Under the pieces are notes generated by a model. It did no database searches. It worked only from the letters and a program-made list of their open reading frames with translations, and was not told the origin of the DNA. A stretch of 64,000 bases of DNA, taken from Rattus norvegicus. Its lineage: Eukaryota; Chordata; Mammalia; Rodentia; Muridae. This document shows positions 45,301 to 56,589 of the stretch, piece by piece. The translations under genes and the position numbers were made by a program. The stretch is taken from the NCBI RefSeq assembly GCF_036323735.1, contig NC_086031.1, forward strand, positions 35,460,225-35,524,224. The letters run 5' to 3'. Position 1 is the stretch's first letter. Every line of letters begins with the position of its first letter.

Positions 45301-46145
45301 TCCTGAACAAAACACCAATGGCTTACGCTCTGAGATCAAGAATTGACAAATGGGATCTCATGGAGCTGCAAAGCTTCTGTAAGGCAAAGGACACTGTGGT
45401 TAGGACAGGACGGCAACCAACAGATTGGGAAAAGATCTTTACCAATCCTACAACAGATAGAGGCCTTATATCCAAAATATACAAAGAACTCAAGAAGTTA
45501 GACCACAGGGAAACAAATAACCCTATTAAAAAATGGGGCTCAGAGCTAAACAAAGAATTCACAGCTGAGGAATGCCGAATGGCGGAGAAACACCTAAAGA
45601 AATGTTCAACATCTTTAGTCATAAGGGAAATGCAAATCAAAACAACCCTGAGATTTCACCTCACACCAGTGAGAATGGCTAAGATCAAAAACTCAGGGGA
45701 CAACAGATGCTGGCGAGGATGTGGAGAAAGAGGAACACTCCTCCATTGTTGGTGGGATTGCAAACTGGTACAACCATTCTGGAAATCAGTCTGGAGGATC
45801 CTCAGAAAATTGGACATTGAACTGCCTGAGGATCCAGCTATGCCTCTCTTGGGCATATACCCAAAAGATGCCCCAACATATAAAAGAGACACGTGCTCCA
45901 CTATGTTCATTGCAGCCTTATTTATAATAGCCAGAAGCTGGAAAGAACCCAGATGCCCTTCAACAGAGGAATGGATACAGAAAATGTGGTACATCTACAC
46001 AGTGGAATATTACTCAGCTATCAAAAACAACGACTTTATGAAATTCGTAGGCAAATGGCTGGAACTGGAAAATATCATCCTGAGTGAGCTAACCCAAACA
46101 CAGAAAGACATACATGGTATGCACTCATTGATAAGTGGCTATTAG
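42318..46145 (+). pseudogene. L1 ORF2, copy C, frameshifted and A-to-G hypermutated
   Basis: The endonuclease start is intact (LNINGLN, LQETHL). A 1-nt loss near 42500 (GGCTGGAAA reads GGCTGAAA) breaks the frame. The endonuclease then continues in another frame with GDFNTPL and SDHHGLK. A second 1-nt loss follows near 43436. From 43603 the frame stays open for 454 codons through the RT domain, including FADDMIVYL, despite about 115 A-to-G changes; A-to-G can remove stops but cannot create one from a sense codon. A 2-nt gain within a G run near 44920-44930 breaks the frame again. The C-terminal part (44967-46145), with its Cys/His segment and SLISGY, is open. Confidence 0.95.
43747..44940 (+). 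other. Sense-strand A-to-G hypermutated block in L1 copy C
   Basis: Aligned by hand to copies A and B, positions 43741-44220 show about 86 A-to-G changes and about 4 other changes where A and B agree. About 30 further A-to-G changes follow to 44940, thinning out. No such excess is seen just upstream (43603-43740). Adenines after T are nearly all changed, those after A often, those after C sometimes, and those after G almost never (about 2 in the first 260 bp). At the protein level this gives Ser-to-Gly, Tyr-to-Cys, Asn-to-Asp/Ser, Lys-to-Glu/Arg/Gly, Ile-to-Val/Met, Thr-to-Ala and Gln-to-Arg, with no stops. Confidence 0.92.
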
Positions 46146-46861
46146 CCCAAATGCTTGAATTACCCTAAATGCCTAGAACAAATGAAACTCAAGACAGATG
46201 ATCAAAATGTGAATGGTTCACTCCTTCTTTAAAAGGGGAACAAGAATACCCTTGGCAGGGAAGAGAGAGTCAAAGATTAAAACAGAGACTGAAGGAACAC
46301 CCATTCAGAGTCTGCCCCACATGTGGCCCATGCATATACAGCCATCCAATTAGACAAGATGGATGAAGCAAAGAAGTGCAGACCGACAGGAGCCCGATGT
46401 AGATCGCTCCTGAGAGACACAGCCAGAATACAGCAAATACAGATGCGAATGCCAGCAGCAAACCACTGAACTGAGAATAGGACCCCCGTTGAAGGAATCA
46501 GAGAAAGAACTGGAAGAGCTTGAAGGGGCTCGAGACCCCAAAAGTACAACAATGCCAAGCAACCAGAGCTTCCAGGGACTAAGCCACTACCTAAAGACTA
46601 TACATGGACTGACCCTGGACTCTGACCTCATAGGTAGCAATGAATATCCTAGTAAGAGCACCAGTGGAAGGGGAAGCCCTGGGTCCTGCTAAGACTGAAC
46701 CCCCAGTGAACTAGATTGTTGGGGGGAGGGCGGCAATGGGGGGAGGTTTGGGAGGGGAACACCCATAAGGAAGGGGAGGGGGGAGGGGGATGTTTGCCCG
46801 GAAACCGGGAAAGGGAATAACACTCGAAATGTATATAAGAAATACTCAAGTTAATAAAAAA
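46146..46861 (+). other. L1 copy C 3' UTR and A-rich tail
   Basis: About 715 bp. A G-rich purine tract at about 46718-46790 has several runs of four or more G. The tail joins the TSD directly. A-to-G changes are not concentrated here. Confidence 0.85.
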
Positions 46862-46871
46862 AAAAATCTAG

Positions 46872-47164
46872 GCTTCATAAATGACAAATTAAAGCATACA
46901 GCACTTGCATTTCTGAGTCTGTTTTATTTCACCTAATACGACGATTTCCCATTGAATCTATTTTCCAAGGCAACAGCATAGTTTCATTCTCTTGTAACAG
47001 AATGAAACTGTGTTGTGTACATCCGCCCCATTAAGAACAGTCTACTCTTCTGTTGATAGACACTAGAGTGCTTCCATCACTTGCTACTGTCCATAGTGCA
47101 GTGATAAACATCGACAATCAGGTATCTCTGTGGTATGCTGACGGAGAGTCTTGCAGATATATTT
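46872..47164 (-). mobile_element. Ancient L1 (L1M-like), continuation
   Basis: Antisense L1 blocks 'ctgttttatttcacctaata', 'tctgttgatagacactagag' and 'tccatagtgcagtgataaac'. It continues the 39850-40258 element after the copy C insertion. A third piece lies at about 47580-47690. Confidence 0.6.
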
Positions 47165-47577
47165 TATTTTCATTCCCCGTTGCTCTGATAAAATACCCAG
47201 ACAAAAGCCACGTAAAGGAGACAGGGCTTATTTGGCTCATGGTTTCAGGTTCCAGTCCATCATTTCAGGGAAGCCAAACCAGGATCTTAGAGGAACTGGC
47301 TACACCATATCCACAGTGAGGAGCAGAAAACAATGCGTGAGTACTTACAGGCTCAAGCTGCCTTGCCATCTAAGTTTAGAGTTTAGGATCCTCTGTCTAG
47401 GGAATGGGCCACCCACAGTGCTGGATCCTCCTACTTCAATGACCATAATTAGAATAGTCCTCCAGACACACCCAAGGGCTACCTGATCTAGATAAGTTCT
47501 CTTGAGGCTCCTTTCCCAGGTCATTCTCCATTGTGTCAGGCCAACATTAATCATTACAAGGTATATGCTCAGGCATG
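47165..47577 (-). mobile_element. MaLR-type LTR inserted in the ancient L1
   Basis: Antisense: 'ttgctctgataaaataccca', 'gggcttatttggctcatggt', 'gaccataattagaatagtcc'. It ends near 'ggccaacattaatcatta'. It splits the ancient antisense L1. Confidence 0.65.
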
Positions 47578-48239
47578 GTGTAGGTGGTCATTTAGTAGTT
47601 CTAGTTCACTTATGTGAAGAGCCTCTATATTAATCTCCTTAGTGAGTGAATTAATTTACATTCCCACCCGCAGTGTATATCCCCTTCCCTGAGTCCTCCC
47701 CATCCAGCATTCTTTATTTGTTTCTGATGGGAATAGGAATGCATTCCAGTCTAGGGAAGACAGATTAACATCGTAACCATGGTTATTTCTGGATATCAGC
47801 ACTACCAGGGGTTTGTCCTATATTTATTTTTACATATCCAATTTAATACAATAAGCCTGTGCATTAAATACATGCCCACATGATAATTGAAAAATTTCTG
47901 TGGTCACTGCGGAGAGAGTAGGAGAGAATTAGATTTCTGATACACCTGCTTTCCCCTGGCACGTACCACATGCTTCCCCAGTCTCCCCAGTCTCCCCAGT
48001 GCTCCCTTACCCACCCGAGTTCCCTGTAAGGGCACTTGGTAGGCCATTCGCTGCTGACAGAGCTGGAGTCAGTCTTGGTTTCAGGGCCTGCCTGGCTTGG
48101 GTGAATTATTTAATCTCTGTACATTTATATTTTGTACCCTTGCAAAGTGGAGCTAACCTTTCGGCGCAGCTGCGAGGGCCAAGGTGGGGTGGGGGGTGGT
48201 GATTGACAGCACATCTGACCGTGATTAGTCTGTAGTGCT
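47578..48239. other. Ancient L1 tail end and unassigned sequence
   Basis: 47580-47690 ('ttaatttacattcccaccc' and following) continues the ancient antisense L1. From about 47700 no repeat is recognised and no gene is seen. Confidence 0.45.
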
Positions 48240-48620
48240 TGGGTCTTGGTGGGGGCTGCCCCTTCTTTTCTTCCCCTAACACATCAGTTCCAGCTTGCTT
48301 GTGGTGATGACCCCGCTGCTGCCCCTCTGTTCCGTCTTCCTTGGGAAGGAACATTAGAGCAGAAGGAAGACGATGCCTTCAAGCACCGGGGAGACGATGC
48401 ATAAGGCCGAGGGCCCGTGCTTCTGAGTAGCTGGCTTTTCTTTTTCCTTGACAGGGCTGCTGACAGGCCCTTTAGCAGTACAGAGGCTAATTACTCGCCA
48501 GGAGTGAAAGAAAATGTGCTGTTTGGTTGTTCTGCAGTTTCCCAGTGCAATAAATCACAGCCATGGTCCCTGGCTTCGTTTGATTTAATAAAGATTTTCA
48601 AGAGAGAAAAAAAGTTTTCC
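48240..48620. other. Non-repetitive island, candidate conserved element
   Basis: This stretch resembles no repeat family I know and is not low-complexity. It has mixed composition with several CpGs (about 48335-48415) followed by a TTTGATTTAATAAAGATTTT stretch (about 48578-48597). The + frame here (48417-48791) has no recognisable domain and runs into a GT microsatellite, so I do not call a gene. Confidence 0.35.
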
Positions 48621-48686
48621 TTGGTTTTATTGAAGACTGTTGGTCATTTGTGCCTCCTGTTTCATCAAGACCCCCACCCCCTTCAT

Positions 48687-48717
48687 GTGTGTGTGTGTGT
48701 GTGTGCGCGCGCGCGCT
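48687..48717 (+). repeat. GT/GC alternating purine-pyrimidine run
   Basis: About 31 bp of strictly alternating purine and pyrimidine: (TG)n passing into (CG)n at about 48706-48715. This composition favours left-handed Z-DNA. Structure is inferred from sequence only. Confidence 0.85.
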
Positions 48718-48719
48718 CA

Positions 48720-48966
48720 TGTACTCACAGGGAAATGGAAAATGTCAGGTGTCCTTCTCTGAGCTTCTCTTTCTTGTTATCTAAGACATAGTCTCTCAGT
48801 GAGAATGGAGCTAGGCCTGCAAGCCCAGGAACTTCCTGCCTCTGTCCCCACCTCTAGCCCTGGATTCACAGGCACCTATGTGTAACTTTGCCCCATTCTT
48901 TAAATGGGTGCTGAGGATTCAAGGTAAGGTCTTTGTGGTCCTCTGATCCATCTCTCCAGTCCTTCT
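48720..48966 (-). repeat. B4-type SINE
   Basis: Antisense: 'gacatagtctctcagtgaga', 'cctctagccctggattcaca', 'gatccatctctccagtcctt'. Diverged. Confidence 0.62.
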
Positions 48967-49725
48967 TAAGGAGTCTTAATTGCATGGAACCCACTCCCAC
49001 AGCAAATGACACCTGGTACTTCAGAGTTCCACTGTCCAAGGTCACACTAAGGTTCCTATTTTCCTAGTGGACACTAGCACAATTGTTTCTAGAATCCCCA
49101 TTGCCTCTGTGCCAACCATTGATTCAGATTCCTCAGGTGGGGCTCTATTTCCCTAAGCAACTAATTCCTTTGGCCACTTGGAGTGGTGGCTTGTCTGTGA
49201 CCTCATCTCTGTCTCCTAAAATAACCCTGTAGTTGCTGGTCAGTCCCTATATAGCTGTTGGTGAGGAGCTTCAGAGATTTGTAATACAACAACCATCAGA
49301 ATGGACAAGCTTGAGACTTGGAAGTGTTTTTTGCTTGTTATAAAACCAGAGAGCTCCCAGTTAAGACCATCCAAGCAAACAGGGTTTAACGTTGTCTATC
49401 TCTGGCTGATATTAAGAGCTGTGGCTCCTTTGAAAAATCCACGAAAGAGAATGTCTAAAAGGAGATCCCTGGTGTCTTATGGCTGTGGGACACATGGGAA
49501 TGTTTATCTTTCCTTTTCCCTCCCTCCGTACCTCCCTCCTTCTCTCCCTCTAATCTTTTGACAACACCTGTGTATTTTATGGGTTACAATGTGATATCTT
49601 GACATTTAATTATTTTATTGGAATATTCAACCGCCTTTGTTTGTTATCATTGTTTCCTAAGGCAGACTTCTTCACTTTCCTACCAAGTGGGGGCACATCT
49701 CCTTATCCCCAGTTTACTGACTACA
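48967..49725. other. Unassigned sequence
   Basis: No gene or named repeat is recognised. A short pyrimidine-rich patch lies near 49515-49550. Confidence 0.4.
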
Positions 49726-50108
49726 ATTGCCAAATAAAAATTGAGTATATACTTAAAGAATAGAACTTTACATTTTGTGTACATTTAGAAATGATTACTG
49801 CAATCAAGTTAGTTAAGCTACCTAGAACTCATGTTTGATAAATTTTCCTCTTACTTCCCCCTACCCTGGTTTCTTCCTTTTTTCCTTCATTATCTTCACT
49901 AAGATCTGCTTTATTTGTAAATATCAAGCCACAGTATGGTCACATGCATGTTAGATCCCTAGGGTCCACTTACCCTACACACCTGTAACTTTTTCCTTTG
50001 TAAATGGCACCTCCGTCATCCCTTCAGCTCCTGGCAACTACTGTTCTTTTCTCTGCTTCTGTTGTTATTTTCAAATATGAGTGAGATCATATGTCATTTG
50101 TCTTTTTC
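49726..50108 (-). mobile_element. Ancient L1 (L1M-like) 3' UTR
   Basis: Antisense: 'tgattactgcaatcaagtta', 'ctcctggcaactactgttct' and 'aaatatgagtgagatcatat', as in old mammalian L1 3' ends. Decayed. Confidence 0.5.
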
Positions 50109-51160
50109 TTTTAGGGGCAGCCCTGGAGTCTGGACCCAGGGTCTTGTGCATGTTAGATGGGTGCTTTCCTACTGACTTTCCCAGTCTATTTTACTTTATT
50201 TTGAGACAGCTTGGGTGCTTGTGCTGGCCTTGATCATATCTTTCTTCCTCCTAGGAATTTGAACTTAAAGTATTGGTTACCTTTAGATTTCTTTATAATG
50301 GTGATGCTTGAAGATTTTGGTTTTCTATATGATTGGGAATGGATAGCAAGCAGATTCCTCCTTTAGCCTGGGAGATGAGACAGTAGTTCCTAATAGAGAA
50401 GGGATCTAAGGCAAGTGTGAATATGAATAATAAGCCTGAGGGTCTATGAGACCTTCATGCTCCACCTGGTCCTAGTACCTTATTCCTAATCATTTGTCTT
50501 CTCTGTCCAGTAGTGCTCTGAGGTTCTCTGTTCATGCTGTCTGGCTAGGTTCAACGTCATCTCATAAATCAACTTATTCTACTGACTCCTAATAGCATAT
50601 TATCATCAACATCATCATTGCCTTTGTCTTTCATCTTCGTCGTCATCACCATCATTTTTACTTCTGCTAGGAATTTGTACCAACAGAGGGACTTCTAGAA
50701 CAGGAACCTGGGGTTTCAATACCAAGATCGTCTAATTAAATTGGTTGTAGGAAAGTCTAGGGGAAATAAGTTTTGCAGAAGCTCATCAGTTGATTCTAAA
50801 GTACTGACATTGCTAGAAATGTTGGTGTACAGATGAGGGGTAGCATCTCAAAGGATTCTAGTCCTCTATGGCTGGCAGGGAGACTTGGTGAAGTGGCTGC
50901 TTCAATCCCATCCTAACACAGAAGGGCATTAAATGGTTTTCTTTCCTGGGCATCTTTGTATGGTTTCTCATGAAGTCCGAGATGAAGCGAAATGCAGATA
51001 CAAGCAATGAATCCAACCAGGACTCTTTCCAAGGGTCCAATTCTTTTCTTGTAAGATGTGGTTCCATTTAACCCTGCTCCTCTACCTCCAGGTAATAAAA
51101 CTGGAGTCCTTAAGCTGATGGTACCCAAGCCAGTCCTCATACACACAGATCTGTTTGCAG
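50109..51160. other. Unassigned sequence with a SINE scrap
   Basis: About 50110-50265 has weak antisense B1/ID-like similarity. An imperfect ATC run lies near 50600-50655. No gene is seen. Confidence 0.4.
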
Positions 51161-51438
51161 TCTGAGGAAATGGTCCAGTAAGGAAAGTGCTTGCCTTGTA
51201 GCACAAGGATCTGAGTTCAATCCCCAGAACCCATGGTAATGAAGAAAAGAAAAAAAGAAAAGCCATCTGTTGTGGTCCATGATTATATTTCTAGCTCTGG
51301 GGAGGCAGAGAGAAGTATATTCCTAAAGCTCACTAGCCAGCCAGCCTAACCAAATTGGTAAATTCCATCCAGGCCAGTGAGAGACATGATGGGTGGCTCC
51401 TGAGGAATGTCTACATTTCTGGCTTACACACACACACA

Positions 51439-51480
<42 letters not shown>
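51161..51480 (+). repeat. B4-type SINE with a CA tail
   Basis: Head 'gtccagtaaggaaagtgctt', then 'gatctgagttcaatccccag', and body 'agctctggggaggcagagag'. The CA run (about 51427-51478) forms its tail. Confidence 0.72.
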
Positions 51481-51483
<3 letters not shown>

Positions 51484-52084
51484 AGACCTGCACCTACAAG
51501 CATACCTCCCCCATGTAAGCCCGTGTATATACAAATATGAATACACAGACGCACCCCCTAGATTAATAATGGACAAAAGCAAAAACCATGTGAGCCAAAA
51601 CTGAGACAAGGGCTATAACATGTGTCTTATCTTTCAACTGGGGAGTTGGCTTTCTGCTCTGCTCTCTTGATGGTTACTTCTGCTGGAGCCATGTGTGGGT
51701 TGCTTCATTTTGAGGAACATCCATCACTCATGTGCTTCAGGATCTGTATGTCATGCTGCCTGCGTTATGACTAGGCAGAAGTGATATTAATTACTGTCAC
51801 AGAAAGCCTGTTTACACTGCCTGTGCTTTTGGTCTATGCCTGTTTTTGAGAATTTTCTCCATGGAGGGTTGAGGCAACATCTACTCTCCTCCTTCTAGGG
51901 TTTCCAATGGCAAACCAAAGTTTCATTGCACTGAGTTACCCTGACAAAAAACCAATGGGTTTACTGAGCTTTTAATTACAGAGCATGTGTGGTGACTTAC
52001 AGACAGTAGTGTGTGCCCAGAACATACACACTGGAAAGTCTTCTACCATGGGTGATGGATTTCCCATAGACACATATATGGATC
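51481..52084. other. Unassigned sequence
   Basis: No gene or named repeat is recognised. Confidence 0.4.
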
Positions 52085-52565
52085 CTGAAAGGAAAATTAT
52101 TGGCTTAGGACCCCCAAGACTATGTTCTCAGACCAAATTTTCAACACAAAGGAGATGTATTTGCCCCAGAGGGACAGAGGGCAGGGAATAAGAGACAAAC
52201 ATAGGAGATAAAGGATGAATGAGAAGGGAAGGTAACAAGGGAGATAGAGCAGGGATATTTGTTCTGGAGTGGGATAAAAGACTGCCTCTGGATAGAGAGG
52301 AGAGGGGTGTGGTGGCTTATAAAGGTACAAGAGGAAACCTTGTATTAGGATGAGGTGGTTAGTTTCAATTGGGCATGTTAATTAGGCGAACCAAGGAAGG
52401 CTTCTCATAGCTGGACTGCAATATGTTGATAGTTGGACCTTGGTAGTCAGCATCAGGAGGAGGGATTGGCTAAATATGGGAATAGATCTTGGGGGCTAGC
52501 TTTAGGAATATAATCTAATGTCTTTTAGCAAGGCAGAGGGAGTCGGGAGAAGGGTAAGGCCTGCC
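52085..52565 (-). repeat. Unnamed LTR-like rodent repeat, - copy
   Basis: The reverse complement matches 32375-32840 block by block ('gatcctgaaaggaaaattat', 'acaaaggagatgtatttgcc', 'ttgttctggagtgggataaa', 'gttggaccttggtagtcag', 'aagggtaaggcctgcc'). Same family, opposite orientation, about 20 kb apart. Confidence 0.55.
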
Positions 52566-53821
52566 AGGGACATGCTTGCTATGTCCAGCTAGCCAGACTC
52601 CCTTCAGAGCTCGCTTCCCCTTCCTGCTTCCCCTTCCCTCTTCCACTGCCTCTATCCTCTTCTAGGCATTTCAGCTTGTCTACAAGCCATTGTTGGTAGT
52701 CCTTACAGTTTGCTGAGGAGAGAATCTGGTCAGTTTCAGGGACTTCTTGAAGCTATATTTGAGCTAATCTGAGCTCAAGGAGCTTCCTTAAAGGATGGTT
52801 CACTTCACCTTAGAACATCCTGTTGTTTTATCTCCCCGTAAACATCTTCTCTCTCTCTCCCTCTCTCATTTATTTGTTTGTTTATTTTACTCCCTTCTCT
52901 CTTCCCAGTCCCACCCTTACAAATCCTTCCTCCCATTGCCTTCTCCCCTTGGGTACCAACCCTCCCTGGGACGTCTAGTTCCATCACTACTAGGCACATC
53001 CTCTCCCACTATGGCCCAACCAGGTAGAAAGGGGATCCAATAGCAGGGAATAGAGAAGGTGACAGCCCTCACTCAGCTTGTTAGGGGACCCACATGAAGA
53101 CCAAGCTAACACATTTGCTACAAATGTATAGGGGGGCGGTCTAAGTCCAGCTCTTGAATGTTTCCTGGTTGGTGGCCTAGGCTCTGTGAGCCCACGGTTC
53201 CAGGTTAGTTGACTCTGTGGGTCTTCCTGTGGTGTTCTTGATCCCTCCAACTTGCCCACTTCCCTCCCCCACTCTTTCACAAGATTTTCCAGGCTCTACC
53301 TGATGTTTGCATGTGGGTCTTTGCATCTACCTCCATTCCCTGCTTTATGAAGCCTCTCAGGAGACAGTTAGGCTAGGCTCCTGTCTGCAAGCATAACAGA
53401 ATATCTTTAATTAATAGTGTCAGGGGTTGGGTCTCTCACATGACATGGGTCTCAAATTGGGGTAGTCATTGTTTGTCTTTTTCCTCAGTCTCTGCCCCAT
53501 CTTGACCTCTGCACATCTTGTAGGAAAGACAAATTTTTGTTTGAAAGTTTTGTGGGTCAATTGATGTCCCATTCCCTCCTCAGGAAGCCTTACCTGGCTA
53601 TAGGAAGTGGCCAGTTCAGTGTCTATACACCCTTCTGGTCGGAATCTAAGCTAGGGTCGCCCTCATAGATTCCCTTTATGCTCCTCCTGTTTAGTCCTCC
53701 AGCTAGTCACCCGAGAGGGGAAGTGGGTAGCAGAGGGATGGGATTGAGAATGGGCATCCTGTGTCTTAATGAGCTCCAATTCACGATAAACATCTTTCAT
53801 TAAGAAATAGAAGAGAGCAGG
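52566..53821. other. Unassigned sequence
   Basis: No gene is recognised. A CT/TTTG-rich patch lies near 52835-52890. The reverse-strand frame at 52990-53280 has no supporting feature. Confidence 0.4.
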
Positions 53822-54008
53822 AAATAGCTCAGCTGGTAAAGTGCTTGCTACACCTACCTTAATTACTCTTTCAAATCCATGTTTTAAAAAAATGTAGGCA
53901 TGGTGGCACTGAGGAGAGCAGCAGGTTCTGGAGGCATGCTAGCTGACCAGACTAGGCAGATTGGTATACTCTAAGGCAGTGACAAACCCTGTCTCAGAAA
54001 GATGAGCC
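53822..54008 (+). repeat. B4-type SINE
   Basis: Head 'gaaatagctcagctggtaaa', 'aaatgtaggcatggtggcac', then 'aaccctgtctcagaaagatg'. Diverged. Confidence 0.68.
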
Positions 54009-54200
54009 AGGGGCTGGAGGATAGCCGGTAGTTAAGAGTAGTTGTAGTTCTTACAGAGGACCTGACTTTGATTCTCAGCACCTACATGGATGCTCACAAT
54101 CATTAAAACCCCAGTTCCAGGACATTCAGGGCCTACTTCTGATCTCTGCATGCACCAGATACCCATATGATGCATATACTGGAATGTATATGAGCAAAAC
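54009..54200 (+). repeat. B3/B2-type SINE
   Basis: Head 'ggggctggaggatagccggt', then 'acagaggacctgactttgat' and 'gcacctacatggatgctcac'. It lies directly 3' of the B4 copy. Confidence 0.72.
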
Positions 54201-54319
54201 CCTCACACACCTAAATATATCCAAAAAATGTAAAAAGGAAAACAAGGTGGACAGCACCTACAGAGTTATACCAAAGGTCAACTTCTGACCTCTCCATGGG
54301 CATGTGCACATTCATGAGT

Positions 54320-54324
<5 letters not shown>

Positions 54325-54375
<51 letters not shown>

Positions 54376-54500
54376 ATACAGACATACACATACACATGCA
54401 TACACACCCAAACTCATATACTATACACACACCCACTCTCACTCACACATCTATATACGCACTCATGTACAAACACACACTTACACACTTACACATGTAC
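54325..54500 (+). repeat. CA microsatellite with degenerate CA flank
   Basis: A pure CA run (about 54325-54366) is followed by imperfect CA/ACAT sequence. Open frames on both strands are dipeptide artefacts. Confidence 0.9.
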
Positions 54501-54899
54501 TCTCGAAAGCACACTCATGTGTAAAGCTATGACCCACAAACTAAATGTTATGCTATATCTCAGCTCCTACAAAAGGCATTTTATGTTTTGTTTTATTTAC
54601 TTTGCACAATAGCCCACTTAATCCACCAGGGTTTTCTGAAATAGTTTCTGAGAAGCTGAGAAAACCGCTAAAGCCACACAGTTATGAGATAATAAGCAGG
54701 TACTCCAGTACTGTCATTTAATTGTTTTTTTGTAAGTTTATTATAGCAAAAAAGTTTGAAAATAGTATAAATTCAGCAGTACTAAAGAAAAACAACCTTC
54801 TACTTCCTATAGATTGCATACCATAGTATACTTTCTTCTAGTTTGTTTTGCCTGTGTCCTGTACGAAGTATGCATGCTTCAAAAATATTTAGTAATTAG
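54501..54899. other. Unassigned A/T-rich sequence
   Basis: No gene or named repeat is recognised. Confidence 0.4.
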
Positions 54900-55165
54900 A
54901 AATGGGGAGGTAGTTTGAACAAGCATGAGACTAGGAGTTTTGATCCCCAGAAACCTGAATAAAAGCCAGGTGCAGTAGTGCACGTCAGTAAGCACAGTGC
55001 TGGGAGTATGGGCTCAAACAGGGAGATACCAAGGGCTCCATGACCACCCAATGCAGAAGAAACAGAGCTCCAGGTTAAGAGGAGAGATCATATGTAAAAA
55101 CAAAACATGTAGAGCAACTGATGCTGACTTCTGGCCTCCACACACACACACATGTATAGTTGAGC
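54900..55165 (+). repeat. B4-type SINE
   Basis: Head remnant 'gaccagg'-free but with 'gttttgatccccagaaacct', then 'aagccaggtgcagtagtgca' and 'tgctgacttctggcctccac' with a CA tail. Confidence 0.7.
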
Positions 55166-56589
55166 ACAACCCCAAACATGTCCCATGTTTTCATGTGCCA
55201 CACATCACTTTTAATAACTGAAAAACTCACGAATGTTGGCCATGCCCCATTGAGAGTCTACTTAGAAGAAAATCATAGTGGGCTGCAAAATAAATTCAGT
55301 CTGTGCTGGGCAGTGAGGTTTAAAAATAAATGTTTGTTCATGGACGGGCATGCAAGATGCACAATCACAAAATTAGAATGCAATGTGATGAATGTTTTAA
55401 TAGCAATTGGTCCTGGGAGATTTGGAGATCATGGGAGATATGCAGCCAAGGAGAGAGGGATCCATAAGACCCGATCCCCTGGAACAAGTACCTCCTGACT
55501 TGAGTATTGCAGCAAACGAGGGGCAGGGGGGCAGGAGGAACCAGGAGGAGGCAGGAAGAGGCAGGAGGAGGAAGAAGGAGGAGGCAGGTATGGTCATCCC
55601 AAGTAGAGCTACATATATATGCACATAAGCCTCAAAGGACCAGGAAGATTATCTTAGCATGCAGTACCTGACACCGCCCCCATCCCTGAGAAATTCCACA
55701 CTGGATATATTATCCTTTGCCTCAATAGAAGATACAAGTTAGGGACTCATCAGCAGTTTTCTCTTCCACCTATCCCACAGAGTCACTTAGAATTCTAGGC
55801 TCATGCTTCTGGGAGAAAGTTACACAGTCTTCGATGTATCCAGTGGGAAATATATTTTTTACCTATGGCAGAAAATCTGTTTAATCATTTGCACATAATA
55901 GACCATATGCTAGCGCGGGGCTGCAAGGTGACATGATAAAGGCAGAGAAAATGACTTGCCACAGGTTTGGGTGATGAATGTATCAGACAGGTCTTCGCCT
56001 GGGGAAAGAGTGGAGATTCAAGGGTGCTCAGGTATAGGAAAAATCTTCCCTATCTGGAGGGCCATGGCCATTACTACAGAGGCTGTGCTGGGCAGGCACC
56101 GTTCTTGCTTAATGAAATATTGAAAAGGGCAATGTTTTTGCCCTAGTCTCCTCTAAAGATAAATTGAGAAAGAACTGAAGTTATCTTTGTCTGACCAGAT
56201 CAGTTAAAAAAAATCATGAACTTGTTAAAATATCTCTTTGTCATATAGAAATTCCATGTTCTACATGCAGCCATACGTCTCCCCACTTTTGATCCAGCCC
56301 CATTGCTCCCTGCACCTACCAGACTCCTTGCTAACAATTTGTGTGTGAACGAGTAATTAATGACTTCTGTAGGAGACCTCCAAGGACAGCTTCTTGTGTG
56401 CCTCTGTGCAAGAGCAACCTGCAGCAGAGGGTCACAGTAGAGACAGCTGGGAGAGGCGAAGGAACGTGAAGAAGGCCACAGCCAGTGAGTGGAGCTGGGA
56501 TTTGAACCCATGCCCCTTTGACTTCAGAGTGAAACACTTTCCTCTGCTAAGCTGTAAGAATGTAGGGTGTAATTGCTGATTTGGGGCTG
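55166..56589. other. Unassigned sequence with a GGAGGCA-type tract
   Basis: No gene is seen. A purine-rich GGAGGA/GGCAGGA tract lies at about 55518-55588. The rest has no recognised repeat. Confidence 0.45.

Larger units (their letters stand above)
40269..46861 (+). mobile_element. LINE-1 copy C, full length, with an A-to-G hypermutated block
   Basis: A rat-type L1 in sense orientation, flanked by the 10-bp TSD AAAAATCTAG (40259-40268 and 46862-46871). Two 5'-UTR units, open ORF1 (41185-42258), broken ORF2 (42318-46145), G-rich 3' UTR and A-rich tail. Outside about 43.7-45.4 kb it is nearly identical to copies A and B. Inside that block it differs almost only by A-to-G on the sense strand. 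Confidence 0.97.

Noticed and set aside
54296..54612. His/Thr-rich frames near the CA repeat
   Set aside because: Pure microsatellite translation; the same occurs at 12301-12558 and 51355-51604.
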